Position numbers and translations under genes: made by a program. This document shows positions 43,941-53,935 of a stretch of DNA of 64,000 bases, in pieces. Position 1 is the stretch's first letter; each line of letters starts with the position of its first letter. The notes beneath the pieces are model-generated. The model searched no databases, was not told where the DNA came from, and worked only from the letters and a program-made list of their open reading frames with translations. The stretch is from JACKAQ01 sp020634975 [NCBI: Calditrichia bacterium] (GTDB lineage Bacteria > Calditrichota > Calditrichia > RBG-13-44-9), in contig JACKAQ010000005.1 in assembly GCA_020634975.1 (NCBI GenBank), positions 62,001 through 126,000 of the forward strand. Reading direction: 5' to 3'.

Positions 43941-44949
43941 GAACGCGTTGCTCCTGCATTTTCAATAAGTATTCGGCAATTTGGACAGCATTTGTGGCGG
44001 CGCCTTTGCGCAGATTATCGCTGACAACCCACAGGTTCAGCCCGTTTTCGATGGATGGATCACGGCGGATCCGCCCGACGAAAACCTCATCGCGATTGTG
44101 GGCGAAGCGGGGGAGCGGATAGTGATTGTGCTTCGGGTCATCCTGCAAAATAATACCGGGGAAAACGCCCAGCACTTCGCGAACTTCTTCCAGCGAGAAC
44201 GGCTTTTCCGTTTCGATATTCACCGATTCCGAATGCCCGCCGATCACCGGCACCCGAACGCAGGTCGCGCTAATCTTTATGCTGTCATCACCCAAAATTT
44301 TTCGGGTTTCGTTGACCATTTTCATTTCTTCTTTGGTGTAGCCATCTTCATAAAAAACATCGATATGCGGCAGGCAATTGTATGCGATGGGATGCGGATA
44401 CGCACCCACATTTTTTTTGCCGCCGTTGTGCAATTCATCTTCCAACTGGTCGACAGCTTTTTTGCCGCTGCCGGTTACGCCCTGATAGGTGGAAACCACA
44501 ATTCGGCGAATGCCGAACGCATCGTAAAGCGGTTTGAGCGCCACCACCATTTGGATGGTTGAGCAGTTCGGGTTGGCAATAATGCCCTGATGTGCGGTAA
44601 TTGTCTCCGGATTCACTTCCGGCACTACCAGCGGAACATCCGCATGCATGCGCCATGCGCTGGAATTGTCGATCACAATTGCACCGGCTGCGGCAGCCGG
44701 TTTTGCCCATTCGCTGCTGACGCTGCCACCGGCGGAAAAAAGCGCGTAAGTTACGCCATCAAAAACAGTGCTGCTCAGCGGTTGCACGGTAACGGGTTTT
44801 CCGCGAAAAGTCACCTGCTTTCCGGCGGAGCGTTCCGACGCCACCGGCACCAGTTCCGACACTGGGAAGTTGCGTTCTTCCAGAACCTGAATCATCTTTT
44901 GACCGACCAAACCGGTCGCTCCGACAACCGCAACGCGAACATTTTTCAT
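43933..44949 (-). CDS. asd: Aspartate-semialdehyde dehydrogenase
   Basis: 338 residues. NADP-binding GATGLVGQKMIQVL at the start, catalytic Cys in NPNCSTIQM near residue 130, the Gln region STYQGVTGSGKKAVDQLEDE and the substrate-binding RVPVIGGHSESV. It reduces aspartyl phosphate to the semialdehyde, the branch-point to Lys/diaminopimelate, Met and Thr. An ATG 15 bases upstream is in frame, but GGAG spacing favours 44949. The upstream region can fold into a three-way junction and carries operator-like repeats, so regulation at the leader is possible. Confidence 0.96.
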   Translation of the reverse strand: MKNVRVAVVGATGLVGQKMIQVLEERNFPVSELVPVASERSAGKQVTFRGKPVTVQPLSSTVFDGVTYALFSAGGSVSSEWAKPAAAAGAIVIDNSSAWRMHADVPLVVPEVNPETITAHQGIIANPNCSTIQMVVALKPLYDAFGIRRIVVSTYQGVTGSGKKAVDQLEDELHNGGKKNVGAYPHPIAYNCLPHIDVFYEDGYTKEEMKMVNETRKILGDDSIKISATCVRVPVIGGHSESVNIETEKPFSLEEVREVLGVFPGIILQDDPKHNHYPLPRFAHNRDEVFVGRIRRDPSIENGLNLWVVSDNLRKGAATNAVQIAEYLLKMQEQRVHA

Positions 44950-44966
44950 AATAAAATTCTCCATCT

Positions 44967-45029
44967 AAAACGGTTAAAATAAACGCACTTAGGCGTTGGC
45001 TTTCGGATGGGACCTCCGGTAACCGTTTT
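44967..45029 (-). promoter_or_regulatory. Structured 5' leader of asd (possible three-way junction)
   Basis: On the minus strand a perfect 10-bp closing stem AAAACGGTTA / TAACCGTTTT (45020-45029 with 44967-44976) encloses two local hairpins, CGGA..TCCG and AACGC..GCGTT, and ends 7 bases before the GGAG Shine-Dalgarno. Upstream in the same 309-base gap (44950-45258) are ATCCAAAATTTTTGGAT (45044-45060) and TTCGT-AA-ACGAA (45079-45090), both operator-like. It does not match the lysine riboswitch or another class I know. Confidence 0.45.
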
Positions 45030-45258
45030 TTTCGTGGCTAAAAATCCAAAATTTTTGGATGTAATGCAAGGATGATTTGTTCGTAAACGAATTCTGCAAA
45101 GTTCAATTTTGGATTTATCCGGCAGTGGGCGCATATTTACACATTCGGGTGTTTTTTGATATTTGAATGTAAATTGTGACGTGCATTGCGATTAAAAGGA
45201 ATTATTTTGGATATGTTTAAACGCCCATTCAGGAAAAATTATTGCCGGAGTGCAACCG

Positions 45259-46560
45259 ATGAAAGCCCATGTTTGCCAAAATCATACAGACAGGATCACC
45301 AAAACCCGCTGCTATCGCTGCAAAACGTATATTTGCACAGATTGCATTTTGCATCTGGATCGCCATTATTTTTGCAGCAAAAAATGCTTTTGGCTAAACC
45401 GTTGGGATGAATTTTGGCAAAACCTGTCCAAACGAAAACTGGAGCTGCTCGCCGGCTGGAATGTGTTGCTAACGCTTGCGTTGATCGGCGCTTTTCTGCT
45501 GATCTGGCGTGGTGCGGGACATGCGGATTCCGTTGAAAATAATGAGACTGAAGTATCGGAAAATCAACCGTTTATGCTGGCTGCGCCGCTCGATTCGCTC
45601 AAAAAAATCAGTGGCGATATTTTCACAGAAAACAGCACTTCCAGCGAATACACACTAAGCCTGAAAGTGCAGCGCGGCTGGATTATCAACATCTGGCGAA
45701 ATGACTGGCCGGTAGTCAGCGAGATTGCCACGAAAGACAGTAATCGCCAGTTTGTCATTCCGCTAACCTACGATGTGAACGATATCCGCGTGGGCGTTTG
45801 GAACAACCGGCAGCAATTGGCAATGGATCGCCAGTTTCAGGTCATATACCGGAGCATGATGGTAGAAACGCTAAACCGTTCAGTTGCCCGGGGAAATCCG
45901 GTACAGCGGCGGGTGTCGCTCACGTTCGACGGCGGATCGCTGAATACCGGCGCAACGGAAATTCTCGATATTTTGGCGGAAAACGACATCCGCACCACGG
46001 TTTTTCTCACCGGACAATTTGTTGAAAAATACCCGGATTTGGTGAACCGCATTTTGGCAGACGGGCACGAAATCGGGAATCACACATACAATCACCCGCA
46101 TCTCACGCAATACGACAGTCTGAAAAAACATATCACCGCACCGGAGGTAACGCGGGAATTTTTGCAGCACCAGCTTCGCCGGACGGACAGCCTGTTTTTC
46201 GCGCTCACCGGCAAAAAAATGCAGCCGTACTGGCGTGCGCCATTCGGCGAAATTAATCCGGATATCATCAAATGGGCTGCAGAAGTTGGGTATATGCATA
46301 TTTACTGGAGTCGCGGACTGGACACGCGGGACTGGATTTCTGATCCCTCGACACTTGGATTTCAAACGCCATCGGAAGCTTATTTCAAAATCATCGAAAA
46401 AGACAACGCCCGCAGCGAACTCAACGGCGGCATCGTGCTGATGCATCTCGGCACCGAGCGTGAAACAGAGCCGATGTACAGCATGCTTCCCGGGCTGATT
46501 CGCGATTTAAAAGATCGCAACTTCGAAATCGTCAGCATTTCAAAATTATTAAATCCCTGA
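45259..46560 (+). CDS. Polysaccharide deacetylase with N-terminal B-box-like zinc finger and membrane helix
   Basis: 433 residues. Residues 1-45 contain a B-box-like Cys/His set (HVCQNH, RCYRCKTYICTDCI, HLDRHYFCSKKC). A membrane helix follows at about 65-90 (LLAGWNVLLTLALIGAFLLIW), then a beta-rich linker and a CE4/NodB domain from about 215: SLTFDGG (metal Asp), GNHTYNHPHL (two metal His), YWRAPFGE and GGIVLMHLG. CE4 enzymes remove acetyl groups from peptidoglycan or surface glycans. The zinc finger would face the cytoplasm and the enzyme the periplasm. GGAG lies 8 bases before the ATG at 45259; a GTG at 45250 is in frame but less likely. Confidence 0.88.
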   Translation: MKAHVCQNHTDRITKTRCYRCKTYICTDCILHLDRHYFCSKKCFWLNRWDEFWQNLSKRKLELLAGWNVLLTLALIGAFLLIWRGAGHADSVENNETEVSENQPFMLAAPLDSLKKISGDIFTENSTSSEYTLSLKVQRGWIINIWRNDWPVVSEIATKDSNRQFVIPLTYDVNDIRVGVWNNRQQLAMDRQFQVIYRSMMVETLNRSVARGNPVQRRVSLTFDGGSLNTGATEILDILAENDIRTTVFLTGQFVEKYPDLVNRILADGHEIGNHTYNHPHLTQYDSLKKHITAPEVTREFLQHQLRRTDSLFFALTGKKMQPYWRAPFGEINPDIIKWAAEVGYMHIYWSRGLDTRDWISDPSTLGFQTPSEAYFKIIEKDNARSELNGGIVLMHLGTERETEPMYSMLPGLIRDLKDRNFEIVSISKLLNP

Positions 46561-46659
46561 ACATTTTGTGAAAATTATGGTTTATATTCTTGCATGCGTA
46601 TTCCGCGCAGCGAATCAGATGTTTCACAGATGTAACGGGTAAGGACGTACAGTTTTTCA

Positions 46660-49600
46660 ATGGAAAATAAAGAACCAAAACAGCCACATCGCATCCACTT
46701 TTCAAAGCCGCCGAGCTGGTTGTTCTATACATTTATTATTACGTTTTCCGTGCTTCTGATTTTTTTTCTGGTGTGGCGATACACGCCGGTAAAAGATGAG
46801 GTAGAGGCGCGGATTATCCGCCAGTTGCAGCCGTATCTGGGCGAGTCGTTTTACATCACCGATTTTTCGATCGGCTCGGATAATCTCTCCTTTTACAACG
46901 TTCGCGCGGCCAATCCGGGTGCCGGATTCTCGGTTGAATTTGCGGAAATCCGTTTCAGCTTTGCGCCCTCCAAATTGCTCACGTACAATTTTGATCCCGT
47001 CAAAACCATCAACAACGTAAAGCTGATTCGCCCGCAGGTAACATTATATTACAGCGATGAACCGCGACAAATTAATCCCGATTTATCGCTGGAAAAAGTG
47101 TTCGAAGAAATCATCACCAACATCAAAAAATTTCCGGAAATCGATCACGTAAAAATTCGCGATGGCAGTGTTGTGCTGCAAATGCCCTGGCAAACCACGC
47201 TAGCGGAAAAGCAAATTCCGCTGTTCAGTGGATTGAACGGGCGGCTGGATTACCTCGCCAGCAACGAAGAAGTAACGCTGGCACTCGATGGCGAGCTGCT
47301 CGGCACGGAAAATTCCGGCATCAAATTAACCGGTTATGTGGATTTCGGATTCAAACGTTGGGAAGCAACAGTTGATTTTCTGGAAAGTTATGTGACATCC
47401 AACCTTCCGTTCTGGAAAATCAATTTCTGGCAAATTGAAAACGCCCGGCTCAGTGGCAGCGTGCAGGTAATCAACGAACATTTTGATATGGACAGCCTGA
47501 TGTTTAACGGCGATGTGCAGGTGAAAGATATGCGCATGGCCATTTACAATCAGCACACCGAAATTGATAGTTTTTATCTGCGGTTCGAAGGGCAGGATGT
47601 GCTGATCGATACATTCGATTGCCGGATTGAGGACGGACGCGCCCGTTTCGGCGGGATGTTGTATAACGTGCTCCATCCGGAAGCGGACTGGCGACTGTCG
47701 GTTTGGGATTTTTCCGCGAGCCATCTAAAGCAATCGCATAGCATATTTGAATATGCATACGAAGGAAAAGTTGCCGGAAACGCCCATTTTTCCGGTCCGA
47801 TCAAAACAATGGATATTCACGCGGAAGCGCGTTGCCCGGACCTGCTTTACGCCGTGGTACCGTTCAACACAGTCCGGACGCGGCTGGATTACAATGTTCG
47901 CGAGAAAATTTTGCGGTTCCCGTATTTGCGGGCGGATTTTTTTGAATTCCGAACACAAGGCACCGGTTACGTCAATTTTAATACTGATACGCTCAGCCTC
48001 GATCTCGCATCGGACATCGAAGTGCCTGACGATTATTTCAACTGGATGACTGGTTTGAACAACGGCAAAGTGTTGGTGGATACCGATTTTTACGGCAATT
48101 TTCGCCAGAAAGATTTTCGCGGCGGATTCGTTTATCAGGGCGTTGGTGTGGATACGCTGCTGGCGATCGGGCGCGGACCGTTTACGCTGGATGACCAGTT
48201 GCTGCGCTTCAACGTCCGAACGGATGATGTGGACGACGATTTTCAGCTGAGCGGTGTGATCCACAAATTATTCAGCGGCCCGCAAATCGAAATTCTCGAT
48301 TTCAACGATTTCCCGATGTCGCAGCTCAGCTACAATCCGGTGGTGAAATCTTTTCTGGACAAACGGCACATCCACATGTTTTTTTCCGGTCCGTATTATT
48401 CGCTGGCAACCAAAGCCAAGCTCGTTCCCGAAGATGATCAGTTGCGCCAGATTGTGATGGCGTTCGGTAACATCACCGATATTTTTCTGGATAACCAACG
48501 CTATCGAGGAAAATTCCGCGTCAACAGCGAGCCGAAAGAAATCAACGGCGATTTCGATGTGGCATTCGATGTTTCCGGCGTAAATATTCGCGTTAACGCG
48601 CCGGATGTTTTGCAGGCAAATGTGTTTCAGGGTTCCAAATCCGATTCGCCGTACACCGGCACCGTGAAGCTGGAAAAATTCAGTCTGCAGGATTATCTCG
48701 CCAACAGTCCCGAGTGGTCCAATGTATTGCAGGAAGGCAATTTGCAGGGTGAACTGCGCATTGATGGCACCGTTGAAAATCCCGGGTTGCGGTTCAATCT
48801 GGGCGTTCAGGATTTGGTGGTTAACGGCGTTGGTTATTACAACGCAATCGTGGATGGCGCATTTAACAATCACCGGCTCGATTTCAGTGATTTGTGGGTG
48901 CGGTTGAACAGCGATACTGTCGCCAACGCACTGCTCAGTTGGGATGCCGTTTCGGACAGTTTGTCGTTCCGGATGAATGGCAGTAATCTGGAAAGCAATT
49001 TTTTGGCGGAAACCATTTTTGGCGATCCCGATGTGATTGACGGCTCGCTATCTTATGCAATAAAAGCAAATGGATTGTTGGCGCAGCCGCAGTTAACGGG
49101 ATCGCTGCATATCGGCGAAGGGCATTTGCTGGATGAAAACGTGTTTCACGGCATCGAACTGGCGGTGGCGGATTCGCTCATCGAGGGCGGTAATTTTTGG
49201 CAAATTGATCACCACATCGTCAATGTCCGGCGATTTTTGTATCACAATCGCGATGCGTATGATGTGAACGTTGCCGGATTTATCGGCATTCAGGAATACG
49301 CCCCGATGGATTTGAAAGTGAATGCGCGCGGCAACGTGCTGGCAGAATTACCGCAAATTTTACCGTATTTTATCGATCCGAAAACCGACGGCAAGCTTTA
49401 CGCCCGCATCGTCGGTTCGCGCGGAAACCCGCTACTCGATGAAATTGATCTCCAGGTTTACGATGGCAGCATGGCGTTCGATGGCGTTGTTCCGCCGATC
49501 ACCAATTTGAAAGTGGATGTAAAGCTTTCGGAAAATGATAATTTTATTCACATCCGCAATATTGAAGCGCTGGTTCAGGGACGCCGCGCCAGAATTTACA

Positions 49601-50967
49601 ACCAGCCGTCGGTGACCACCACAGACGGGCAGGTGCTGGAGCCGTGGTTTTTTGAAGATGTCGGGCTGAATTTGGGCGTGCTGTCGCTGGAAACGGCGGA
49701 AAACGGCATTCCGCTGCACTTTCCGGGAATGATGGAAGAAGGTGATATCGGCTTTTTTACCGCATCAGGCAGGTTGCCCGGCGAGGCGTTTTATTTTGCC
49801 GGACCACCGGATTTACCGCTGTGTCGCGGCACAACCCAGCTCTTTAATTGTCGGGTAACTTTCCCGTTTATCGGGATGTACGACGAATCGGGCGAATATG
49901 TTTATGATGAAAATGACCGCGTTATCGAATTTATGATGAACATGCGCTGGGATATGAAATCGTTGCCCGGCAACAACAATCGCTATTTTGTGAGCATTCC
50001 CGGTTACGTTGGCGAAGTGTTTATGGATTTGAATATCGATAACAATTCCGAAGGTTTTGTTTACACCGGACGGTTGATTGATGAATCGTTCCGGGTGGAT
50101 GGCAGTGTAGAATCTTCCCGTGGACGAGTGGAATATCTCGATGTGAATTTCCGGGTGGAGCGATTTGGCGCAGAGTTCAACGTTTACGAAATTTATCCGG
50201 AAGTTTACGGCACAGCGTACACCACCGTTCGAACGGAAGAATATGATCCCGTTTTTGGCGTCACCGGCGGCGATACATCGGCTGCGGCCATCGGCGGGGA
50301 AAGTGTCCCGCGCGACATCCTCCTAAAATTATACGTTACCGATCCGGTCACCGGAAAAGAAGTGTCCAAAGGTCGCTGGGAGGATTTCCGATTTAAGCTG
50401 ATTTCCCGGGAAAATCCCTATGGCGAAACGCAGGAACAGTTGCTGGCCAGCCTCGGTTACAGCTTTCGCAACCTGCAATACAAAGCCGGAGAAGTGGGAT
50501 TAACGCTCACCCAAAATTTCCTGATCCGCCCGCTGTTCCGCCCGATCGAACGGCAGTTGGAGCGCAAACTCAAGCTGGATTATGTGCGGGTTCGCTCCAA
50601 TTTTGCATCGTATTTGCTGTATCTCAGTTTTCAGGATCGAACCAAAATTTTCAATCGACCCACGTTTTTGTTGGTGAACAACAATCTCGATCCGGCGTTA
50701 CAATTGTTACAAAGTTCGGAACTTACGCTCGGCAAATATGTTCTAAAGGACGTGTATATGTCTTACACCGGACAGTTGGTTGCCGGCGTTGACGACTCCA
50801 AACTGGGCGTCAACCACACGCTTGGTGTGGAATATCGCCTGCTTTACAACTGGCTGCTGGAAGTGGAAATGAGCAAATTCCAGTTCGATCCGTTTTACAA
50901 TATAGATAACTCACGTGATCTCAGTCGCGATTTCAGAATTCGCCTGCGCCGGTCGATCACTTTTTAG
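46660..50967 (+). CDS. tamB: Translocation and assembly module inner-membrane protein TamB
   Basis: 1,435 residues. One N-terminal membrane helix (LFYTFIITFSVLLIFFLVWRY) is followed by more than 1,000 residues of AsmA/TamB-type beta-strand repeats (alternating D-F-x-V, G-x-L/I-x-x-G, D-x-x-I patterns) forming the hydrophobic groove of bridge-like lipid transfer proteins. The C-terminus has the TamB domain (EEYDPVFGVTGGDTSAA..., DPVTGKEVSKGRWEDFRFKL.., LDYVRVRSNFA). It spans the periplasm and is thought to move phospholipids or help barrel assembly with an Omp85 partner; bamA lies 590 bases downstream in the same operon. Confidence 0.92.
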   Translation: MENKEPKQPHRIHFSKPPSWLFYTFIITFSVLLIFFLVWRYTPVKDEVEARIIRQLQPYLGESFYITDFSIGSDNLSFYNVRAANPGAGFSVEFAEIRFSFAPSKLLTYNFDPVKTINNVKLIRPQVTLYYSDEPRQINPDLSLEKVFEEIITNIKKFPEIDHVKIRDGSVVLQMPWQTTLAEKQIPLFSGLNGRLDYLASNEEVTLALDGELLGTENSGIKLTGYVDFGFKRWEATVDFLESYVTSNLPFWKINFWQIENARLSGSVQVINEHFDMDSLMFNGDVQVKDMRMAIYNQHTEIDSFYLRFEGQDVLIDTFDCRIEDGRARFGGMLYNVLHPEADWRLSVWDFSASHLKQSHSIFEYAYEGKVAGNAHFSGPIKTMDIHAEARCPDLLYAVVPFNTVRTRLDYNVREKILRFPYLRADFFEFRTQGTGYVNFNTDTLSLDLASDIEVPDDYFNWMTGLNNGKVLVDTDFYGNFRQKDFRGGFVYQGVGVDTLLAIGRGPFTLDDQLLRFNVRTDDVDDDFQLSGVIHKLFSGPQIEILDFNDFPMSQLSYNPVVKSFLDKRHIHMFFSGPYYSLATKAKLVPEDDQLRQIVMAFGNITDIFLDNQRYRGKFRVNSEPKEINGDFDVAFDVSGVNIRVNAPDVLQANVFQGSKSDSPYTGTVKLEKFSLQDYLANSPEWSNVLQEGNLQGELRIDGTVENPGLRFNLGVQDLVVNGVGYYNAIVDGAFNNHRLDFSDLWVRLNSDTVANALLSWDAVSDSLSFRMNGSNLESNFLAETIFGDPDVIDGSLSYAIKANGLLAQPQLTGSLHIGEGHLLDENVFHGIELAVADSLIEGGNFWQIDHHIVNVRRFLYHNRDAYDVNVAGFIGIQEYAPMDLKVNARGNVLAELPQILPYFIDPKTDGKLYARIVGSRGNPLLDEIDLQVYDGSMAFDGVVPPITNLKVDVKLSENDNFIHIRNIEALVQGRRARIYNQPSVTTTDGQVLEPWFFEDVGLNLGVLSLETAENGIPLHFPGMMEEGDIGFFTASGRLPGEAFYFAGPPDLPLCRGTTQLFNCRVTFPFIGMYDESGEYVYDENDRVIEFMMNMRWDMKSLPGNNNRYFVSIPGYVGEVFMDLNIDNNSEGFVYTGRLIDESFRVDGSVESSRGRVEYLDVNFRVERFGAEFNVYEIYPEVYGTAYTTVRTEEYDPVFGVTGGDTSAAAIGGESVPRDILLKLYVTDPVTGKEVSKGRWEDFRFKLISRENPYGETQEQLLASLGYSFRNLQYKAGEVGLTLTQNFLIRPLFRPIERQLERKLKLDYVRVRSNFASYLLYLSFQDRTKIFNRPTFLLVNNNLDPALQLLQSSELTLGKYVLKDVYMSYTGQLVAGVDDSKLGVNHTLGVEYRLLYNWLLEVEMSKFQFDPFYNIDNSRDLSRDFRIRLRRSITF

Positions 50968-50986
50968 AAAATTATATTTTTTTTGC

Positions 50987-51466
50987 ATGATAAGTTACGA
51001 AAAAACAACAACTAAAATAGCCGCCCCAAAAGACGCTCCCATTTTGACAACCATTAGCCACGCCGCAAAAATGCACTGGAATTATCCGCCGGAGTGGATG
51101 GATTTGTGGAAAAATGATCTGGTAATTTCCGCTGAATATATCCGTAAACATTCGGTGATGAAGCTGGTTGCCGGTGATGAAATCGCCGGATTTTGCGCCA
51201 TCGAATCCGCCGAAAACAGTTATGAAATTACCCATCTTTGGATTCATCCGAAATTTATCGGAAACGGATTTGGAACAAAATTATTAAACGAAACTATAAT
51301 GGCTGTTGTAAAACCGGGTGCAACGATTTATGTGGTTGCGGATCCGAATGCGGAAGCTTTCTATCGTCGAATGGCATTTGAAACCGTTGGTAAAACGGAA
51401 AGCCTTCCCAAAGGTCGATTTCTACCGGTAATGCAAAAAATTTACCGGGCTACCGGCGACGCATGA
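50987..51466 (+). CDS. GNAT-family N-acetyltransferase
   Basis: 159 residues. The middle and C-terminal parts show the GNAT fold: AGFCAIESAENSYEITHLWIHPKFIGNGFGTKLLNE, where the acetyl-CoA pyrophosphate loop (Q/RxxGxG/A) appears as FIGNGFG, then ATIYVVADPNAEAFYRRMAFETVG. No substrate can be assigned. It starts 19 bases after tamB, so it is probably in the same transcript; the gene order tamB-GNAT-bamA is unusual. The Shine-Dalgarno is poor. Confidence 0.82.
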   Translation: MISYEKTTTKIAAPKDAPILTTISHAAKMHWNYPPEWMDLWKNDLVISAEYIRKHSVMKLVAGDEIAGFCAIESAENSYEITHLWIHPKFIGNGFGTKLLNETIMAVVKPGATIYVVADPNAEAFYRRMAFETVGKTESLPKGRFLPVMQKIYRATGDA

Positions 51467-51556
51467 ATGTAACTTGTGATTTTTGTTTTGGAAAAATTAA
51501 GGAAATCGATTAATTTGAAAGTCTGTGTACTAAAACATAAAATTGGTCTATTCAAT

Positions 51557-53881
51557 ATGAATTTTCGAGAACGCTGGAAACATTTTTTAATCATTTTCGC
51601 ATGTGTTGCGGTAGCTGGAATATCTACTGCTCATGCGCAGCAAACACAGCAATTCCGCATTAATACTATCAAAATCGAGGGAAATGAAACCGCAGACAGC
51701 ACCCTCATTTTGCTCAACAGTGGTCTGATACGAAGCAGTTACGTTTCGGGTGATAATATTCAACGGGCGATCCGAAATTTGTGGCAGTTGAATATTTTTT
51801 CCAACGTTCAGGTGTTGGCAGAACGCCAGTCCGGAAATAATATCGATCTGATCATCCGCGTTGAGGAATATCCGCGATTGGAAGGTTGGACCGTCGTCGG
51901 AAACGATAAGCTGAAGAAAAAAGAAATCGATAAAGAGATCGGTTTTTACCGGGGAATGGTGTTCACGCCGTTTGCGGTGTATAAAGCCCAGCGCGATCTC
52001 GTCAAAAAATATAAGGATGAAGGCTATTTGCTGGCAACGGTGAGTATCGATACATCCTTTTCTGAAAATGACCGCGTCATTGCCAACCTGAATGTGAAGG
52101 AAGGCAAAAAAGTGCAGATCAAGCGTATCCAGGTGCTCGGTGCAGAGGAACTGGATCCCAAAGATTTGCGCAAATCGTTTAAAGAAATCAAAGAAAAACG
52201 CTGGTGGCGCGGCGCGGATTTCGATCGCGAAAAATATGAAACGGATCAGCAAAATTTGCTGGCGTTTTGCCGCAAAAACGGCTTCCGCGATGCCGAGATT
52301 GTCCGCGATTCCATTTATTACAGTGAAGACAAACGCGATTTATTTATCGATGTATATATTGAAGAAGGCCGCCGTTATTACTTTGGCGATGTTTCCTTCG
52401 AAGGTAACACGGTTTTTACTGAGCCGATCTTGCGCACCCAACTGCTGTTTGAAAAAGGTGACATCTACAATCAGGAAGATTTCGAAAAAAGCATCCGAGA
52501 AAATATCCAGAACCTCTATTACAACCAGGGCTATTTGTTTGCTAACATTTTGCCGTTGGAAGTGCCTGTCAGTGAAGATACGGTAGATATCAAAATTCGT
52601 ATCAACGAAGGCAATGTGGTGCGGATTAAAGAAATCATTGTAAAGGGCAACACCAAAACCAACGAAAAAGTGGTTCGTCGCGAATTCAAGATTTTTCCCG
52701 GCGATGTGTTCAACCGCAGCAAACTGGAACGCAGTGTCCGCGATGTGTGGGTGCTGAATTATTTTGCGAACGTTGTGCCGGATGTAAAACTGTTGCCGGA
52801 TGACGAAGAGCACGTAAACCTCGAAGTAACCATCGAAGAACGTTCCACAGACACCGCCAACATGAGCGCCGGTTACAGCCAGCGCGACGGGTTTATCGGT
52901 AGTGTCGGATTTTCACTGAATAATTTTTCGCTGAAACGCCCGCTTACCGGCGGCGACGGCCAGCGATTGACATTCCAGTGGGATTTCGGACGATACTACC
53001 GCAACCTCTCGCTCAGTTTTATTGAACCGTGGACATTTGGCAGCACAACGCTCACCGGTTTTTCAATTTTCAGCACGCGATACAACGGCTCTTTCCGTCC
53101 GTGGGATGGGGAAGAACGCGGTGGTTCGGTTCAATTGGGACGCCGTTTCCGCTGGCCGGACAACTACTTTCGCGGTGACTGGATTTTGCGAATTGCCGAA
53201 AACCGCATTCTGGAAGTACGCAACGAAGAACTGCTGAACCGCTTTCTTTTCGCTAGAGAAAACTCGATGCAGATCAGTTTAACGCAAGTTATCCGGCGGG
53301 ATAGCCGGAACCGTCCGGAATTCCCGACAGCCGGTTCCGTGTTCAACTTGCGCACCAAACTCGCCGGCGGTCCGCTGCAGGGTGATGAAGATTTTATCAA
53401 AAATGATTTCACGCTGGAATGGTATGTGCCCATGAAATACGGGCTGGTATTTTTCCTCGAAAACCGCATGGCATCAATTGCTGGTCTCACCAAAGGCTAT
53501 TACATCAACCCGAACGAACTCTTTTTTATGGGTGGCTCCGGGCTTGGTTTTTCCGAATCGTTGCGCGGATATGACGACGGGCGGGTTGGACCCACTTCCG
53601 GTGGTACCGCAATGGCGCGTTTCACAGCGGAAGTGCGCTTTCCCATCGCACCAAATCCCACTATTTTTGGTCTGATGTTTATGGAAGCCGGAAATGTTTG
53701 GGATAATTTTTCAGAAGCCGATTTTTCCACCCTGAAACGGTCAATCGGTTTTGGCGCGCGTTTGTTTATGCCGTTACTTGGCATCATCGGTGTTGACTTC
53801 GGCTATGGATACGACTATTACGACAATTTAGGAAATCGAAAAGGTGACTGGAAAGTCCACTTCAAATTCGGACAATTTTAA
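51557..53881 (+). CDS. bamA: Outer membrane protein assembly factor BamA
   Basis: 774 residues. A signal peptide ends in STAHAQ. Five POTRA domains follow (e.g. FRINTIKIEGNETADSTLIL.., VVRIKEIIVKGNTKTNEKVVRREFKIFPGDVFNRSKL), then a 16-strand Omp85 barrel with FSFIEPW-like SLSFIEPWTFG and the lid-loop motif LRGYDDGRVGP (VRGF/Y). It folds and inserts outer-membrane proteins. An in-frame ATG exists at 51476, but the signal peptide sets the start at 51557. The synteny bamA-skp-lpxD-lpxC/fabZ-lpxA is classic. Confidence 0.96.
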   Translation: MNFRERWKHFLIIFACVAVAGISTAHAQQTQQFRINTIKIEGNETADSTLILLNSGLIRSSYVSGDNIQRAIRNLWQLNIFSNVQVLAERQSGNNIDLIIRVEEYPRLEGWTVVGNDKLKKKEIDKEIGFYRGMVFTPFAVYKAQRDLVKKYKDEGYLLATVSIDTSFSENDRVIANLNVKEGKKVQIKRIQVLGAEELDPKDLRKSFKEIKEKRWWRGADFDREKYETDQQNLLAFCRKNGFRDAEIVRDSIYYSEDKRDLFIDVYIEEGRRYYFGDVSFEGNTVFTEPILRTQLLFEKGDIYNQEDFEKSIRENIQNLYYNQGYLFANILPLEVPVSEDTVDIKIRINEGNVVRIKEIIVKGNTKTNEKVVRREFKIFPGDVFNRSKLERSVRDVWVLNYFANVVPDVKLLPDDEEHVNLEVTIEERSTDTANMSAGYSQRDGFIGSVGFSLNNFSLKRPLTGGDGQRLTFQWDFGRYYRNLSLSFIEPWTFGSTTLTGFSIFSTRYNGSFRPWDGEERGGSVQLGRRFRWPDNYFRGDWILRIAENRILEVRNEELLNRFLFARENSMQISLTQVIRRDSRNRPEFPTAGSVFNLRTKLAGGPLQGDEDFIKNDFTLEWYVPMKYGLVFFLENRMASIAGLTKGYYINPNELFFMGGSGLGFSESLRGYDDGRVGPTSGGTAMARFTAEVRFPIAPNPTIFGLMFMEAGNVWDNFSEADFSTLKRSIGFGARLFMPLLGIIGVDFGYGYDYYDNLGNRKGDWKVHFKFGQF

Positions 53882-53935
53882 ATAATTTTTCTCAACTAAA
53901 CCCCTGTAAATCATGTTATTAGGAGGATTTTATCA

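Noticed and set aside
44946-45134. A 62-residue minus-strand reading upstream of asd
   Set aside because: Basic, no family resemblance, no Shine-Dalgarno, and it overlaps the structured leader.
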